From Diphasiastrum complanatum (lineage: Eukaryota > Streptophyta > Lycopodiopsida > Lycopodiales > Lycopodiaceae): a DNA stretch of 64,000 nt. The notes beneath the pieces are model-generated. The model searched no databases and was not told where the DNA came from. It saw nothing but the letters and a program-made list of their open reading frames with translations. Numbering within the stretch: position 1 is the first letter of the stretch; each line of letters starts with the position of its first letter. Positions 35,405 to 45,811 of this stretch are shown one piece after another. Position numbers and translations under genes: made by a program. The stretch is taken from the NCBI GenBank assembly GCA_029204225.1, contig CM055092.1:84132026-84196025 (forward strand). The letters are read 5' to 3'.

Positions 35405-37203
35405 CATGCCTTTCATCATCTGCTTGTTTTACTTCTGTCGTTGGTAGCTCACAATAATTTTTGAGAATTATATAGCTGACTAAATCATTGTCTGCTATGT
35501 ACTTTGACTCATCAAATTTGACATCTCAAACAACTTTTCTTCTGCCAGTTTCGGGTATATAGACTCGATAATATGACGAATGTAACTCAAACCTTGTTAT
35601 GTCTTTTCATCAAGTTTCTTTCTCAATTTGTCTGGTATGTGCATGTAAACTGCACATCCGAATGTTCGAACATGTGCAAGATTTGGCTCCGACTTCCACC
35701 ATATTTCATGAGGAGTTTTATCTGGTATTTGAGATTTCAGAATTCGATTTTGAAGATAATTTGATGTAGCCACTGCTTCCGCCCACAACTGTTTTGGTGC
35801 TTTCGCACGAGCCATCATACACCTAGCAGCTTCCATAAGTGTATGATTTCTTCGTTCAGCTATTCCATTGTGTTGAGGTGTGTACAATGCAGTCTTCGTA
35901 TGCATAATACCTCGATCAGTACAATAAGCTTTGAATTCGTTAAAAATGTACTCACGTGACTCCACGATCTGTGCAAATTTGCTTCAACTTATTGCCTGTC
36001 TACTTCTCAGCCCAATTCATATACTCAACGAATTTCTTGAAAGTTTCAAATTTTGTACGAATAAAGTATATAACAGCAAACTTGCTGAAGTCATCCATAA
36101 ACGTAATGAAGTATTTTGCATCACCTAAAGACAATACTCCGAATGGTCCACAAATATCTGAATGCACAATTTCCAAATCTTCATCGATTAATTTACAAGA
36201 GTTCTTTGTGAAGGTTACTGACATTCTTGTATCAACTATCTTTGCTACAGATAGAAGATCTTTATCAAGAGTAGGTACATAGAGAACTTCCTCGAGTTTC
36301 TTGTCACCCTGATTCATGTCCAACACAGTACACCAGTTCCATCAACTATGTGCTTAGAACCGTCTCCAAGTATAATGAATCTCAAATAATTCGTCTTCTT
36401 GTACTCTAATAGAATTTGCTTTCGAGGAAACAAATTGTGAGGTGGCTCCCGAATCAAGTAGTACTTCTCAAATTTTTGAATTTGATGAACAACATAGATC
36501 AACACTAACATATGCTACTGAGTTTCTTGTCGTCTTGTCTTCTGCTGCTCTGGAGCATTCTGCTTTGTCTTCGACATAGTTTGAATCTGAAGGTTCGCTT
36601 CGATTCTGCTCTTTTTTGTTTCTGGGATTATGATAATAGTCTACTACTACATCACCCTGTTGATGACAATAAATGCAATCAATTTTTGGATTTAACCAAC
36701 ACTTGTCTTCTATATGACCTGATCTTTTGCATCTATTGCAAATCTTCCTATCACCAGTAGATCTAACCGTTACGACGGTTGATATTCAAATAGATGCTCT
36801 ATTTCAATGCTCAAATTATTTCTGTTCGCGAATTGTTCATGACAGTTTGTCTTTTTGTCTAAGCTTCGTGTTTTGCGAATTGTTCGTGACAGTTGACATT
36901 TTTGAGCTTGAAGAAGAATGAAGAATATTTCGCGAATTGTTCGCAACAGGCAACAGTTTCACGACAGGTGAGATTTGAACAAGAAACAAAATATTTCGCG
37001 ACAAGAACTTGTTCGCGAATCTTTCGAGTCTCCACAAGAAATCTGTTCGCGGATCTTTCGAGTTACCACTAGAATATTTTGTGAATCTTTTGAGGTTGAA
37101 CACGAATAGAAATGTTTCGAGTTCGAGTTCGTTCTCATCCTTTGTCAATTAAACTGTGCACTTTGTTAGTAGAGCTGAGATTTGTCTGATCAGGTGTTCT
37201 ACA
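35405..37203 (-). mobile_element. Copia fragment E (relative of D and F)
   Basis: Minus-strand copia polyprotein from the end of integrase (35405) back through the integrase core, protease end and zinc knuckle (CNRCKRSGHIEDKC near 36710-36752), then directly fused to LTR sequence 36757-37203 that ends GTGTTCTACA as in element D. Gag, leader and most of the 5' LTR are missing. A second deletion removes the pre-integrase zinc region. No target-site duplication was found. Confidence 0.8.
35597..36326 (-). pseudogene. Copia integrase core, pre-integrase deleted (element E)
   Basis: 36000-36326 joins LYVPTLDKDLLSVAKI and NSCKLIDEDL directly to EIVHSDICGPFGVLS, so the HHCC zinc-binding part between them is gone. 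HSDICGPF carries the first catalytic Asp and CTDRG the second; the next bases are frame-damaged (TDRGVT instead of DRGGEY). 35597-35965 continues with HNGIAERRNHTLMEAAR, where the Glu is the third catalytic residue, and WWKSEPNLAHVRTFGC. A stop near 35966 splits the core. Confidence 0.8.
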
Positions 37204-37389
37204 GATTCAGCTAGTATATATATATTGACAAGTGTCGAGAGAAAAATATCTTATGCTTTAATTGCCCCTCCAGTTTTGCATCTGTACAAAGTTGGTAACC
37301 GCCCTTAGGATATTTGTTTCTCCTACAGGGTTGATGATAAGTTGGCGACGTCGGTCTACCAATGTAGCAAAAACGCGAAAAACCCAAAA

Positions 37390-37685
37390 AACCCGAAGGT
37401 GCCCTTAGACTGAAGGTATGCAAATCCTGAAGCGCCCTTAGACTTAAGATATGTAAATCACGAAGGCGCCTTTAGACTGAAGGCAGTGAAGAAGGCGAAA
37501 AAGGTGAAAAAGCCGAAGGTTCCTTAGATTGAAGGCAGCGAAGAAGGTGAAGGTGTTTTAGACTAAAGGCATCGAAAAAGGTGAAGGTGCCTTAGACTAA
37601 AGACAGGGAAAAAGGCGAAGGTGCCTTAGACTAAAGGCAACAAAAAATCCGAAAAAGACGAAGGTGCCCTAAAATGGTTGTCAAG
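37390..37685. repeat. Minisatellite, GAAGGTGCCTTAGACTAAAG core
   Basis: About seven diverged units of roughly 40-50 bases, each with GAAGGTGCC(C)TTAGACT(A/G)AAGGCA followed by an A/G-rich filler of variable length. Later units (37530-37680) are the most alike. It begins about 190 bases outside element E. No gene in 37690-39036. Confidence 0.85.
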
Positions 37686-39036
37686 GCATTCTTGCCACTT
37701 TGAAACTAGTTACGTATCACACTAACCAAATCTTATCTTGAGTGACTAATGTTCAAGACAACCTTTAATCCAAAAGTTTGAAATGTCGCTTATAGTGCCT
37801 TTTGATTCTTTGACTTTTGTTAGGTGCGATCCTTGATTCATCCCATTTGCATTTTCAAAATCAAAACATGAAAATTCCAAACAATGGCTTGGCCCCCTTA
37901 TTTAATTGTTAAAGAAATAAATATGTGTGGGTTGTGGCTCTAGGCTCTAGAGATTCTTAGCCTATTAGGACTTACTACTAATCACTAAATTTTAATGACA
38001 CGAGAGTTGAGACCAACACTAAAACACCTCCAAATGTCAAATTCCACCAAGGTGTAAGACCATGTGGCATGGGAGTTGGTTTAAAAAATTAAAGAATATT
38101 TGGGCACTCTATGAATAATTTAAGCCAATTATTTTTCTTAGGTTTTTAATCCTTTATTAAAAAAGGGCAAAGGATTAGTTTCCTTAGATTAAAATCTATG
38201 ATTGATTTTGAGACTTGATTTTTTGCTAGTTTTATGATTAGTCAATAAATTTCAAAATCAGCTAGTTGTTTGTAAGATTTTGCTTGTTTTATAATGAGTT
38301 GATAATCTTAAAACCAACTAGTTGTTTTGTTAGATTTTTCGGTTCTCGTGAGCATTGTTAAGCTTTGGCATATTAAGTACTACATATTTGTTGGAAATCC
38401 TACTACGTAGCAAGCTAGAGCCATGTTAGTCATTTGCAGGACTTTCCGATTCTATGTGACCACTCTTGAGCTTTGTTGAAGTTTGGCCTATTATGTATGA
38501 CGTACTTGTTGGGAGGAGAGGAAGCCTAGTACAGCTTGTGATAGACTCGAGCCATGGCGATAGGAGGCTTCATCCCAATCAATATGAGACACATAATGGT
38601 GCTCAGATTTTTTTTGTATTCACCTCCAAAAGTTTATGTAAATTAAGAATTAAAAATTTTTGTAGGCATTCTTGTCATTATTTTTAAGTGGACAGCCAAT
38701 AAAAAAAATTGGCACATAGCACATGGAAGTTATGATGAAGTGCGCATGCACTATGTGGCAACTCGTCATTGGTTTTGCACATGCACATTTTGTCAAAACA
38801 AAATATTAAATAAAATGTAAAATAAATTTCACAAAAAATGGAAAGACAAAGAAAATTTTAAAAAATGTTCCACAAAACTAAAAACGGAAAACATAAGGGG
38901 GAGGGAAAAACTAAAAAAAGAAACATGGAAAAATGAAAATTCCAAAAAAACTTTTAAAAAATCTTCACACGTGTCCCACCTTTAGGTGGAAGGCCCTCGA
39001 GGAGGCAGTTTTTGACTGGTAAAAAAAAATCGAAAT

Positions 39037-39250
39037 GTTGATTATGCTTTATAAATGACGTGGAAAAGTCAAAAAATCCATTACGCAATGGAATGCGCCG
39101 CGGGCACAGGCCATTTTGCCCTGTTCGGCTTTGCATAATTTTTTTAGGCGAGGCCCGGAGGGGCCTCGCCTAAAAGATTTCTGGAAATCCTGACCGGGCA
39201 GAATGTCATGTGCCCGGCCCAGTCCATAAGTCCATAGTACATAATCAACA
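39037..39250. mobile_element. Foldback/MITE-like inverted-repeat element
   Basis: A nested inverted repeat. The outer arms TGTTGATTATG (39037-39047) and CATAATCAACA (39240-39250) are perfect complements. The middle arms GCGGGCACAGGCCATTTTGC and the text ending GTGCCCGGCC are about 80 percent complementary. The centre is a perfect 15-bp stem (39142-39156 with 39161-39175) around the 4-base loop GGAG. GC content is well above the AT-rich surroundings. This is the form of a MITE or foldback element. A clear target-site duplication was not seen. Confidence 0.7.
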
Positions 39251-39484
39251 AATATTTCTTAGTTTAGAAGGGGACACGAGGGCTCTAACCTAGGACCACC
39301 GAGCCAACCCGATTGGGTCATAATCAATAAAGACCTAAGGATAATACCTCTATTTTTAAGAAGAGTGTGATACACGTTGTAACGTGTTTGCTTTGAACGA
39401 ATGAAATTGTGCCACATCAACAATGTTTTTTTGCTTTTAATGTCAATTAGGTTGTAAGAGACTATTTGTGCACAGGCACGGGTT

Positions 39485-39600
39485 AGAAACAAAATGCAGG
39501 GCTTAGGGTTTAGGGTTGGACTCAAGGTTTGGGCACGGGCAAGGTTTAGGGTTTAAAACAAAATGCAGGGTTTAGGGTTTAGGATGGACTCAAAGGCTTG
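39485..39600. repeat. Two-copy tandem with telomere-like TTTAGGG motifs
   Basis: AAAATGCAGGG...TTAGGGTTTAGGG...GGACTCAA occurs twice with a period of about 71 bases (39490 and 39561). Each copy contains GGGTTTAGGG-type text, the plant telomere word, but only one or two units, so it is an interstitial motif and not a telomere array. Confidence 0.7.
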
Positions 39601-40272
39601 GGCAAAGTCAAGGGGTATGGCTATGGCGTGCCTGAGATTTTTTGTTTCTGCAAGAGTGTGTCTGAGAAGATGGAGGGGTTTGCAAGCGACTTTGTGATGT
39701 GATCGCAAGGGTTGAACATCTTGCAGAATAATGGAAGGTTTGTCAGTAGATTTTGAGTTTTTCTTACAAGCACAAGGAATGGACAGACATGATGAAGCCC
39801 TATTTTGCTGCTATCTTTGATCAAAGATATGGCTTATATGGTTTCACCCGTACATTTGTGTTTTGTGTAACAATAATGAGGCAGATGAATGCTCTGTTTC
39901 TGTCTGCTGGGAATGAGTTTAAGGAAACTCACTTCATTGTTTAAAAGAAATTGTTGTGTGAATGTCTTGCCAAGCAATTGCTTGCTTCTTCGAGTTGCCA
40001 AAAGAAAGGGGTTTGAGGACACGTGAAGTGATTTTTGCCATTGGAAAAGTATCTCAGTTCATCTACCCAATCTCATCAGTTGCTATTGACCAGGGCATTG
40101 AGTAAATGGAAACTGATTTTGAATGGAGTGATGTGCTTTTTTTGCAACAAAAAATATTGGCAATTGGTGATTGTATACAAGAGCTTCGCATGAGAATGTG
40201 GAGCTTCACATCGAGCCGAAGGAAATATGTCTGAGAGGTGAGCATATGCCATTGATTTCATACTAATCCGCA
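39601..40272. other. Region upstream of the PPR gene
   Basis: No gene recognised; short plus-strand frames at 39753-39944 lack motifs. The PPR start codon follows at 40273. Promoter elements were not identified. Confidence 0.4.
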
Positions 40273-42741
40273 ATGCTCCGCTCAAAACTGAAACGCATTC
40301 TTATGATGCCAGAAGTCACCGGAACCCAAGCATTGCAGTTTGTTCGCTGCAACTGCATTTCAATAAGTAGACCCCAACAGCAAGTGCATCCTTCTGTGGA
40401 AATTCAGCAACTGCCAGTCTGCAGTTCTAAGGAAAACTGTCTATCTTCTGATTTCGGGAAGATTTTCAAACAGATTGATAGAAATCCAACAACACAGCAA
40501 GTGATCGATTCTTTGAATGAAATGAAAGATCCAGATATGGCTGTGAACTTCTTCAATTGGGTTGGCAAACAAGAGGGTTTTTACCATTCATTGAATACCT
40601 ACGAGTGTCTGGTGAAAATCCTTCTTAAATCAAGAAGGCATACTGATTTGCTCAAGGTTTTTAAAGACTTGGAAGTGGCTGGTATTACCCCTGACAAGTC
40701 AACTTTCCACCTACTTATCAAAGGGTTCTGTAAAGCTGGTGTTGCCCAAGAGGCGTTGAGGATTTATGAACAAATGAAAGTGGTTGGGATATCACCTGAT
40801 ATGGCAACATGTAAGATGCTTGTTAGAGGTCTTTGTAAGATTAGTAGAGTTGAAGATGCTTTTGCAATTTTGAATTCGATCAATGAAACGTTTGTCCCTG
40901 ATCTTGTAACTTGTAATATGTTGCTTGGTGGCCTCTGCAGGGCACATAAACTGCGAGAGGCTTGCCATTTCGTTGACAAAATGATCCAAAATGGCCAAAA
41001 TTGTGATGTGGTCACCTTTAATTGTCTTCTGAATGGATTTTGCAAAGGAGGAAAAATTCTTGAAGCCAAAAGGCTTTTAAAGCTGATGACTGCAAGTGGT
41101 TGTAATCCGAATGCTGTCACATACAGCACACTAATTGATGGGCTTTGCAAGGTCGGTAAAGAAGATGAAGCCCTTGATTTGCTTCATGAAATGTTGAGCA
41201 GGAATTGTGCTCCCAATGTCTACAATTACAACCCTCTTATAGATGGCCTATGCAAGGCAAACAAAGTAGCTGCTGCTCAACAGCTATTTGAGCAGATGTG
41301 TGAGGGTACCTGCGCACCCAATGTTGTCACTTACTCAATTTTGATAAACGGCCTCTGCAAAGGTGGAAAGTTGGATGAAGCATGCCGAGTTTTCAATAGT
41401 ATGCTAACAAAGGGCTGTGCACCTGATCGAATCACGTACAATACCCTTATCGATGGTCTTTGTAAGGTGAGCGACACAGAAAGAGCTTATGACCTTGTCA
41501 ATCAGATGATTGCTACAGGTCCTGAACCTGATGCAGTTACGTACAACATTTTGATTGGAGGATTATGCAAGGCATCTAAAGTTGAGGAAGCACACGTCAT
41601 CTTCAAGGAGATGCTTGAAAGGAATTTTCAGCCAAATGTGATTACATACAACTCCCTGATTGATGGTATGTGCAAAGTAGGAAATCTCGATTTATCATAT
41701 GTGCTTTTGGAAGAAATGTCCAGTAGAAGTTGTTCTCCCAATGTTATCACTTACACAACTTTGATACATGGTCTTTGTAAGGCAAACCGCATAGATGATG
41801 CTTATAGCCTTTTCCAAAAAGTCCTTGGTTCTGGGCTGGTACCAAACGTTGTCACATACACCACGCTTATTGATGGACTATGCAAGGCAAATCGTGCATT
41901 TGAGGCTTATCAGCTTCTGGAAGATATGCTTAGGGGTGAGTGTCTTCCAAATGTGGTTACTTACAATGCTCTTATTGACGGGCTATGCAAAGCTGGCAGA
42001 TTGGATGAGGCTTATCAGGTTCTTGATATGATGGTTAAAAGGGACTGTACTCCTGATGAATTCACCTACACTATTCTTGTTGATGGGCTTTGCAAGGCCT
42101 GCAGAGTGAAAGAAGCATATGAGCTCCATGAGGCAATGCTGGAAAGAGGTGTTGAGCCTAGTCTTTTCTTATATAACTCTCTCATTCATGGAAAATGTAA
42201 TGACAACCAAGTTGAGGAGGCTTACTTATTGTTTAAAGAAATGATTGATAGGGGTTGTTCTCCTAATTCAGTTACATACAACACCTTAATTGATGGATTC
42301 TGCAAAAGTGGTAGAATGCTAGAAGTTCATGAATTACTCAAAGAAATGGTTGGAATAGGCTTTCAGCCTGATAGTTATACGTATAACACAATTATCAAAG
42401 GGCTTTGCAAGGCAAAGAATGTTGAAAAGTCTCAGCACATTTTCAAGGAAATGAGTGATAGTCATTGCCCTCCAAACTTGTTGACATATACAACTCTGAT
42501 TGATGGTCTTTGCAAGGAAGGCAGAGTTGATGACGCTTATGAGCTCTTAAACGAAATGCTTCTAAGTGGTTTGAAGCCTGATGTTGTAACTTTCACAGCT
42601 CTGATTGATGGGCTTTGCAAGACGAATCGTATGTCTGAAGGTTACCACCTACTAGAAGAGATGATCCAAAGAGGTTGTCTCCCCAATGCTGTCACTTACA
42701 ATGTGCTTCTTGAGGGATTTAACAATTCTAGCCAAGGCTGA
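40273..42741 (+). CDS. P-class pentatricopeptide repeat protein, 822 residues
   Basis: Intronless. Residues 1-70 are Arg/Lys/Ser-rich with few acids and look like an organelle transit peptide (MLRSKLKRILMM start). A short helical region (MAVNFFNWVGKQ) leads into 20 PPR units of 35 residues (unit 3 has 34) from about residue 107 to 804. A 21st unit is cut off after VLLEGF. Each repeat follows VTYNTLIDGLCKAGRLDEA; no E, DYW or other editing domain follows. Such P-class proteins bind single-stranded mitochondrial or plastid RNA and stabilise, process or activate translation of a transcript. The very uniform repeats resemble lycophyte PPRs or Rf-like proteins. The upstream sequence gives no better start. 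The frame is complete and apparently functional. Confidence 0.93.
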   Translation: MLRSKLKRILMMPEVTGTQALQFVRCNCISISRPQQQVHPSVEIQQLPVCSSKENCLSSDFGKIFKQIDRNPTTQQVIDSLNEMKDPDMAVNFFNWVGKQEGFYHSLNTYECLVKILLKSRRHTDLLKVFKDLEVAGITPDKSTFHLLIKGFCKAGVAQEALRIYEQMKVVGISPDMATCKMLVRGLCKISRVEDAFAILNSINETFVPDLVTCNMLLGGLCRAHKLREACHFVDKMIQNGQNCDVVTFNCLLNGFCKGGKILEAKRLLKLMTASGCNPNAVTYSTLIDGLCKVGKEDEALDLLHEMLSRNCAPNVYNYNPLIDGLCKANKVAAAQQLFEQMCEGTCAPNVVTYSILINGLCKGGKLDEACRVFNSMLTKGCAPDRITYNTLIDGLCKVSDTERAYDLVNQMIATGPEPDAVTYNILIGGLCKASKVEEAHVIFKEMLERNFQPNVITYNSLIDGMCKVGNLDLSYVLLEEMSSRSCSPNVITYTTLIHGLCKANRIDDAYSLFQKVLGSGLVPNVVTYTTLIDGLCKANRAFEAYQLLEDMLRGECLPNVVTYNALIDGLCKAGRLDEAYQVLDMMVKRDCTPDEFTYTILVDGLCKACRVKEAYELHEAMLERGVEPSLFLYNSLIHGKCNDNQVEEAYLLFKEMIDRGCSPNSVTYNTLIDGFCKSGRMLEVHELLKEMVGIGFQPDSYTYNTIIKGLCKAKNVEKSQHIFKEMSDSHCPPNLLTYTTLIDGLCKEGRVDDAYELLNEMLLSGLKPDVVTFTALIDGLCKTNRMSEGYHLLEEMIQRGCLPNAVTYNVLLEGFNNSSQG

Positions 42742-43096
42742 TCACATTTCCTGAGATTATGCCTCAAATTTTGAAGCATGCATCTGCCACATTTTTCATT
42801 TGAGGAGAATGGGAGCAGGTCATAAGGAGGTCTTAATACAGCCTAAGAAGCCCGTTCATTTTTGTGTGGGAAAAACTGAACTGTGTCTTTTGTTCTTGAT
42901 GTTTTTATGAGGTGAATATATGATTTATCCAGGTATCTGTGACTGGCCAGTGCTATGTAATATGCCTGTCTATATATGGGTAAGGAATCCTTTGATGAAA
43001 ATTGAGGATTTGATTTCAGTCAACATTTTGTTCGTGTTTTTTAAATGCTTGGTTACCATGTGCAGGCATGGCATTATGCCTCTATGTATGAAAACC

Positions 43097-43098
<2 letters not shown>

Positions 43099-43136
<38 letters not shown>

Positions 43137-43139
43137 GAG
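43099..43139. repeat. (GA)n microsatellite
   Basis: About 20 GA units with one C interruption, 360 bases beyond the PPR stop. Confidence 0.9.
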
Positions 43140-43314
43140 CTTCTATTAATCATAACGAGCTTATTATGTTTTACAAGAATATTCTTGAAATCTTTTTATC
43201 AGGGAGAATCTCTATTGGCCAGGGAAGAATATTGTTTGACAATCTAGCCCTGTCATTACAAAAGCAAACTAGTGCAAAGTAACTACAATAGTGCATGCGG
43301 AAGAGAGTAAATGT

Positions 43315-43395
43315 TGGGGGGGGGGGGGGCAGGCCCTGCCCGAGGGCGGGAGCCCGGGGGCAAGGCCCGAGGGCGAGGGCCTTCCCCTGCGTAAT
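43315..43395. repeat. G-run and GC-rich palindromic patch
   Basis: A run of about 15 G is followed by GCAGGCCCTGCC and repeated GGGCGGGAGCCCG / GGCCCGAGGGCGAGGGCC text. It is strikingly GC-rich in an AT-rich neighbourhood, with several short palindromes. Confidence 0.6.
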
Positions 43396-44329
43396 GCTCA
43401 GTGAGAAGGGTCCTTGGGAAGGATGACATTCTTGCAGAATGCACTGCTAAGCCAGCTGTCAGATCCATTTTGGCACAACAGCCTAGTAATCCAACTGTCA
43501 CAGCAGGCATTTTGCAGATTGTGTCATTTGAAACTGTGTGCTTGAAAATTCTGTGGGAGGTGCCTCCAGAATACACAGGAACTCTGAGCATTGAGCATTA
43601 CGGTGAGGGAGAAACATATTTCCATTTCAAGGGAGAGAAATTATGTTGAAATGACGTCAACAAGAGTCCTAAAAATTGCTAAAAAAAAGGTCCATTTTGG
43701 TCCTTTAAGCAAATTATATAATTTCTGTTTTTGGGGAAATTTTTTTTTTTTCTAATGGGAAAATGTAGAATTGTGGGAAACATGTTTATGTTGTGTGATT
43801 AATCAATTGTCCATAGGCCCTAGAAGTATGATGGCATCTCCCACAGTAGAAGAGTTAGATAAGAGTTGTTAGTATGCCCATGACGACTCGTTCGAGTCCT
43901 TGTTGCTACATAGAAGCTATACCAAAGTAAAAATAGTAGCACCTTTTTTCCAACTTGGCTATTGCAAGTGATCTCCATGTTATATGACAACGAATCTCAA
44001 GATACAATAATTAGACTTTGAATTCATAAGAAGGAAACCACACTTGCACATGTACCAACAAATGGATTACATAAACATGCAATGGCACAAATATATGTGA
44101 GCACACCCCGCCTCCCCCCCCCCCCCCCCCCCCCCCACCAAATGCCAAATAGAAAGTTTGCAAAGTCGTCCCATTTCTCTTTCAAGGCTTACAACAATAG
44201 GACATACTAATCTAGTCAAGTCGTTGGAGAACTTGTTGATCATTGAGATTGATTTTTAACATGTGGACTCTTTGTTGTAGATGATAAATAGTAGTATAAA
44301 ATAGGTCACCAGACAATATGGCTGGTCTC

Positions 44330-45810
44330 TCTCACACTACCTTCTTTCCCTTTGGATGATGGTCATACAACAATTGGGCAACATATCAAAACAAAAACAT
44401 ATATGTTGTTCTTTGCTAACAATGAATTGTACTTTGCTACTTATTCTCATGTGCCCAGATGGATCAATATCCAAATGGAAAGCTCGTTTAGTGGTTAAAG
44501 GATTTGAGCAAGTTTATGGAATAGATTACACTGACACCTTTAGTCCAGTGGTAAAGCATCAATCTATTCGCACCTTACTGACTATAGGTGCTGCAGAGGA
44601 TCTGGACATTCACCAAATGGACGTCCAAACAACATTCTTTCACGGATACATACAAGAAGACATATTCATTTATCAACCAGAAGGTTATGTCTTTCAAGGC
44701 AAAGAGCATTTGGTATGTAAATTGCATTATATGGTCTTAAGCAAGTTCCCAAGGCCTGGTATGATAGAATAAATCACTTCTTGTTGTAGCATAACTTCAC
44801 TTCTTGCTCCGCAGACTCTAATGTATATCTCAAACGAAAGGGTCAAGCTATGTTATAATAACATTATACGTTGATGATTCCTTAATTATCAACAATTCAA
44901 ATCAGTTATTACAGGAAACCAAATCTTTGCTTTCATCAGAATTTGAAATGACTGATTTAGGCCCAGTCCAGTACCTACTCGGTATGGAGATTCACAGAGA
45001 TCATGTAGGCATAAGGATTACTAAAAGCCAAGAGTCCTATCTAATCAATGTACTTCGCAGATATGGCATGAAGGACTGCAAGCCCATAGACACACCTATG
45101 GATCCAAGATCTAAGCTGTCCAAAGACATGTGTCCTAGAACTCAAGCAGATTAGGAAGAAATGTGCAAGTATCCTTATCAGTCCGTCATAGGATCTATAA
45201 TGTATTCTATGGTCTGCACACGACCTGATCTAGCATATGCAGTAAGCACACTGTCTCAATACATGTCCAATCCAGACTTACAACATTGGAAAGCTCTGCA
45301 AAGAATATTGATGTACATTCAAGCTTCAAAGCATTATGCTTTGAGCTACAATGGTGATACAGAAGCTGCACTCACACTAATCACATATTCAGATTCAGAT
45401 TGGGCAGGAGACGTGGATACCAGAAATCCACATTAAGTTATATTTGTTTCCTTGCAGTAGGACCCATTTCATGGAACAGTAGAAAGTAGAAATGCATTTC
45501 ATTGTCATCCACAGAATCCGAATATGTTGCAGCTACATCAATAGTGAAGGAGATAATTTGACTAAAAAGGCTACTATAGGATCTGCAATTCCCACATATT
45601 GGTCCAACAATACTCCAGTGCGACAATCAGAGTTGCATAGCTCTATCTCTGAACCCACATACTCATGCCAGAACTAAACACATAGAAGTTCAGTTCCATT
45701 TTCTTAGAGAGAAAGTTCAGAATAAAGATGTTGTACTAAGTTACTATCATATAGACAGTATGTTGGCTACTATTTTGACAAAGCCATCATCTAGAGTTAA
45801 ACATTCTACT
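44330..45810 (+). pseudogene. Copia RT-RNase H fragment (element G, plus strand)
   Basis: Frames 44356-44772, 44927-45154 and 45161-45436, then further text to 45800. WKARLVVKGFEQVYGIDYTD and HQMDVQTTFFHGYIQEDIF are the start and first catalytic block of copia RT. YVDDSLII near 44866 is the polymerase active site. EFEMTDLGPVQYLLGME and YSDSDWAGD lead into RNase H, and SMLATILTKPSSRVKH near 45760 is the Pol end (ADILTKPL type). Several stops and the missing gag to integrase part show a dead 5'-truncated copy. It abuts element F, which reads in the opposite direction. Confidence 0.85.
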
Positions 45811-45811
45811 T

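Larger units (their letters stand above)
42742..44300. other. Downstream of PPR; microsatellite and GC-rich patch
   Basis: Holds a (GA)n run at 43099-43139, a G-run starting at 43315 that leads into a GC-rich patch to about 43395, and a C-run of about 23 bases at 44114-44136. An 82-codon plus-strand frame at 43401-43649 has no recognised motif and is not called as a gene. Confidence 0.5.

Noticed and set aside
39485-39600. Possible internal telomere array
   Set aside because: Only two or three adjacent TTTAGGG units per copy; it is a 71-bp tandem repeat containing the word.
43401-43649. 82-codon plus-strand frame after the PPR gene
   Set aside because: No motif, and the minus strand is also open over the same stretch; likely chance.
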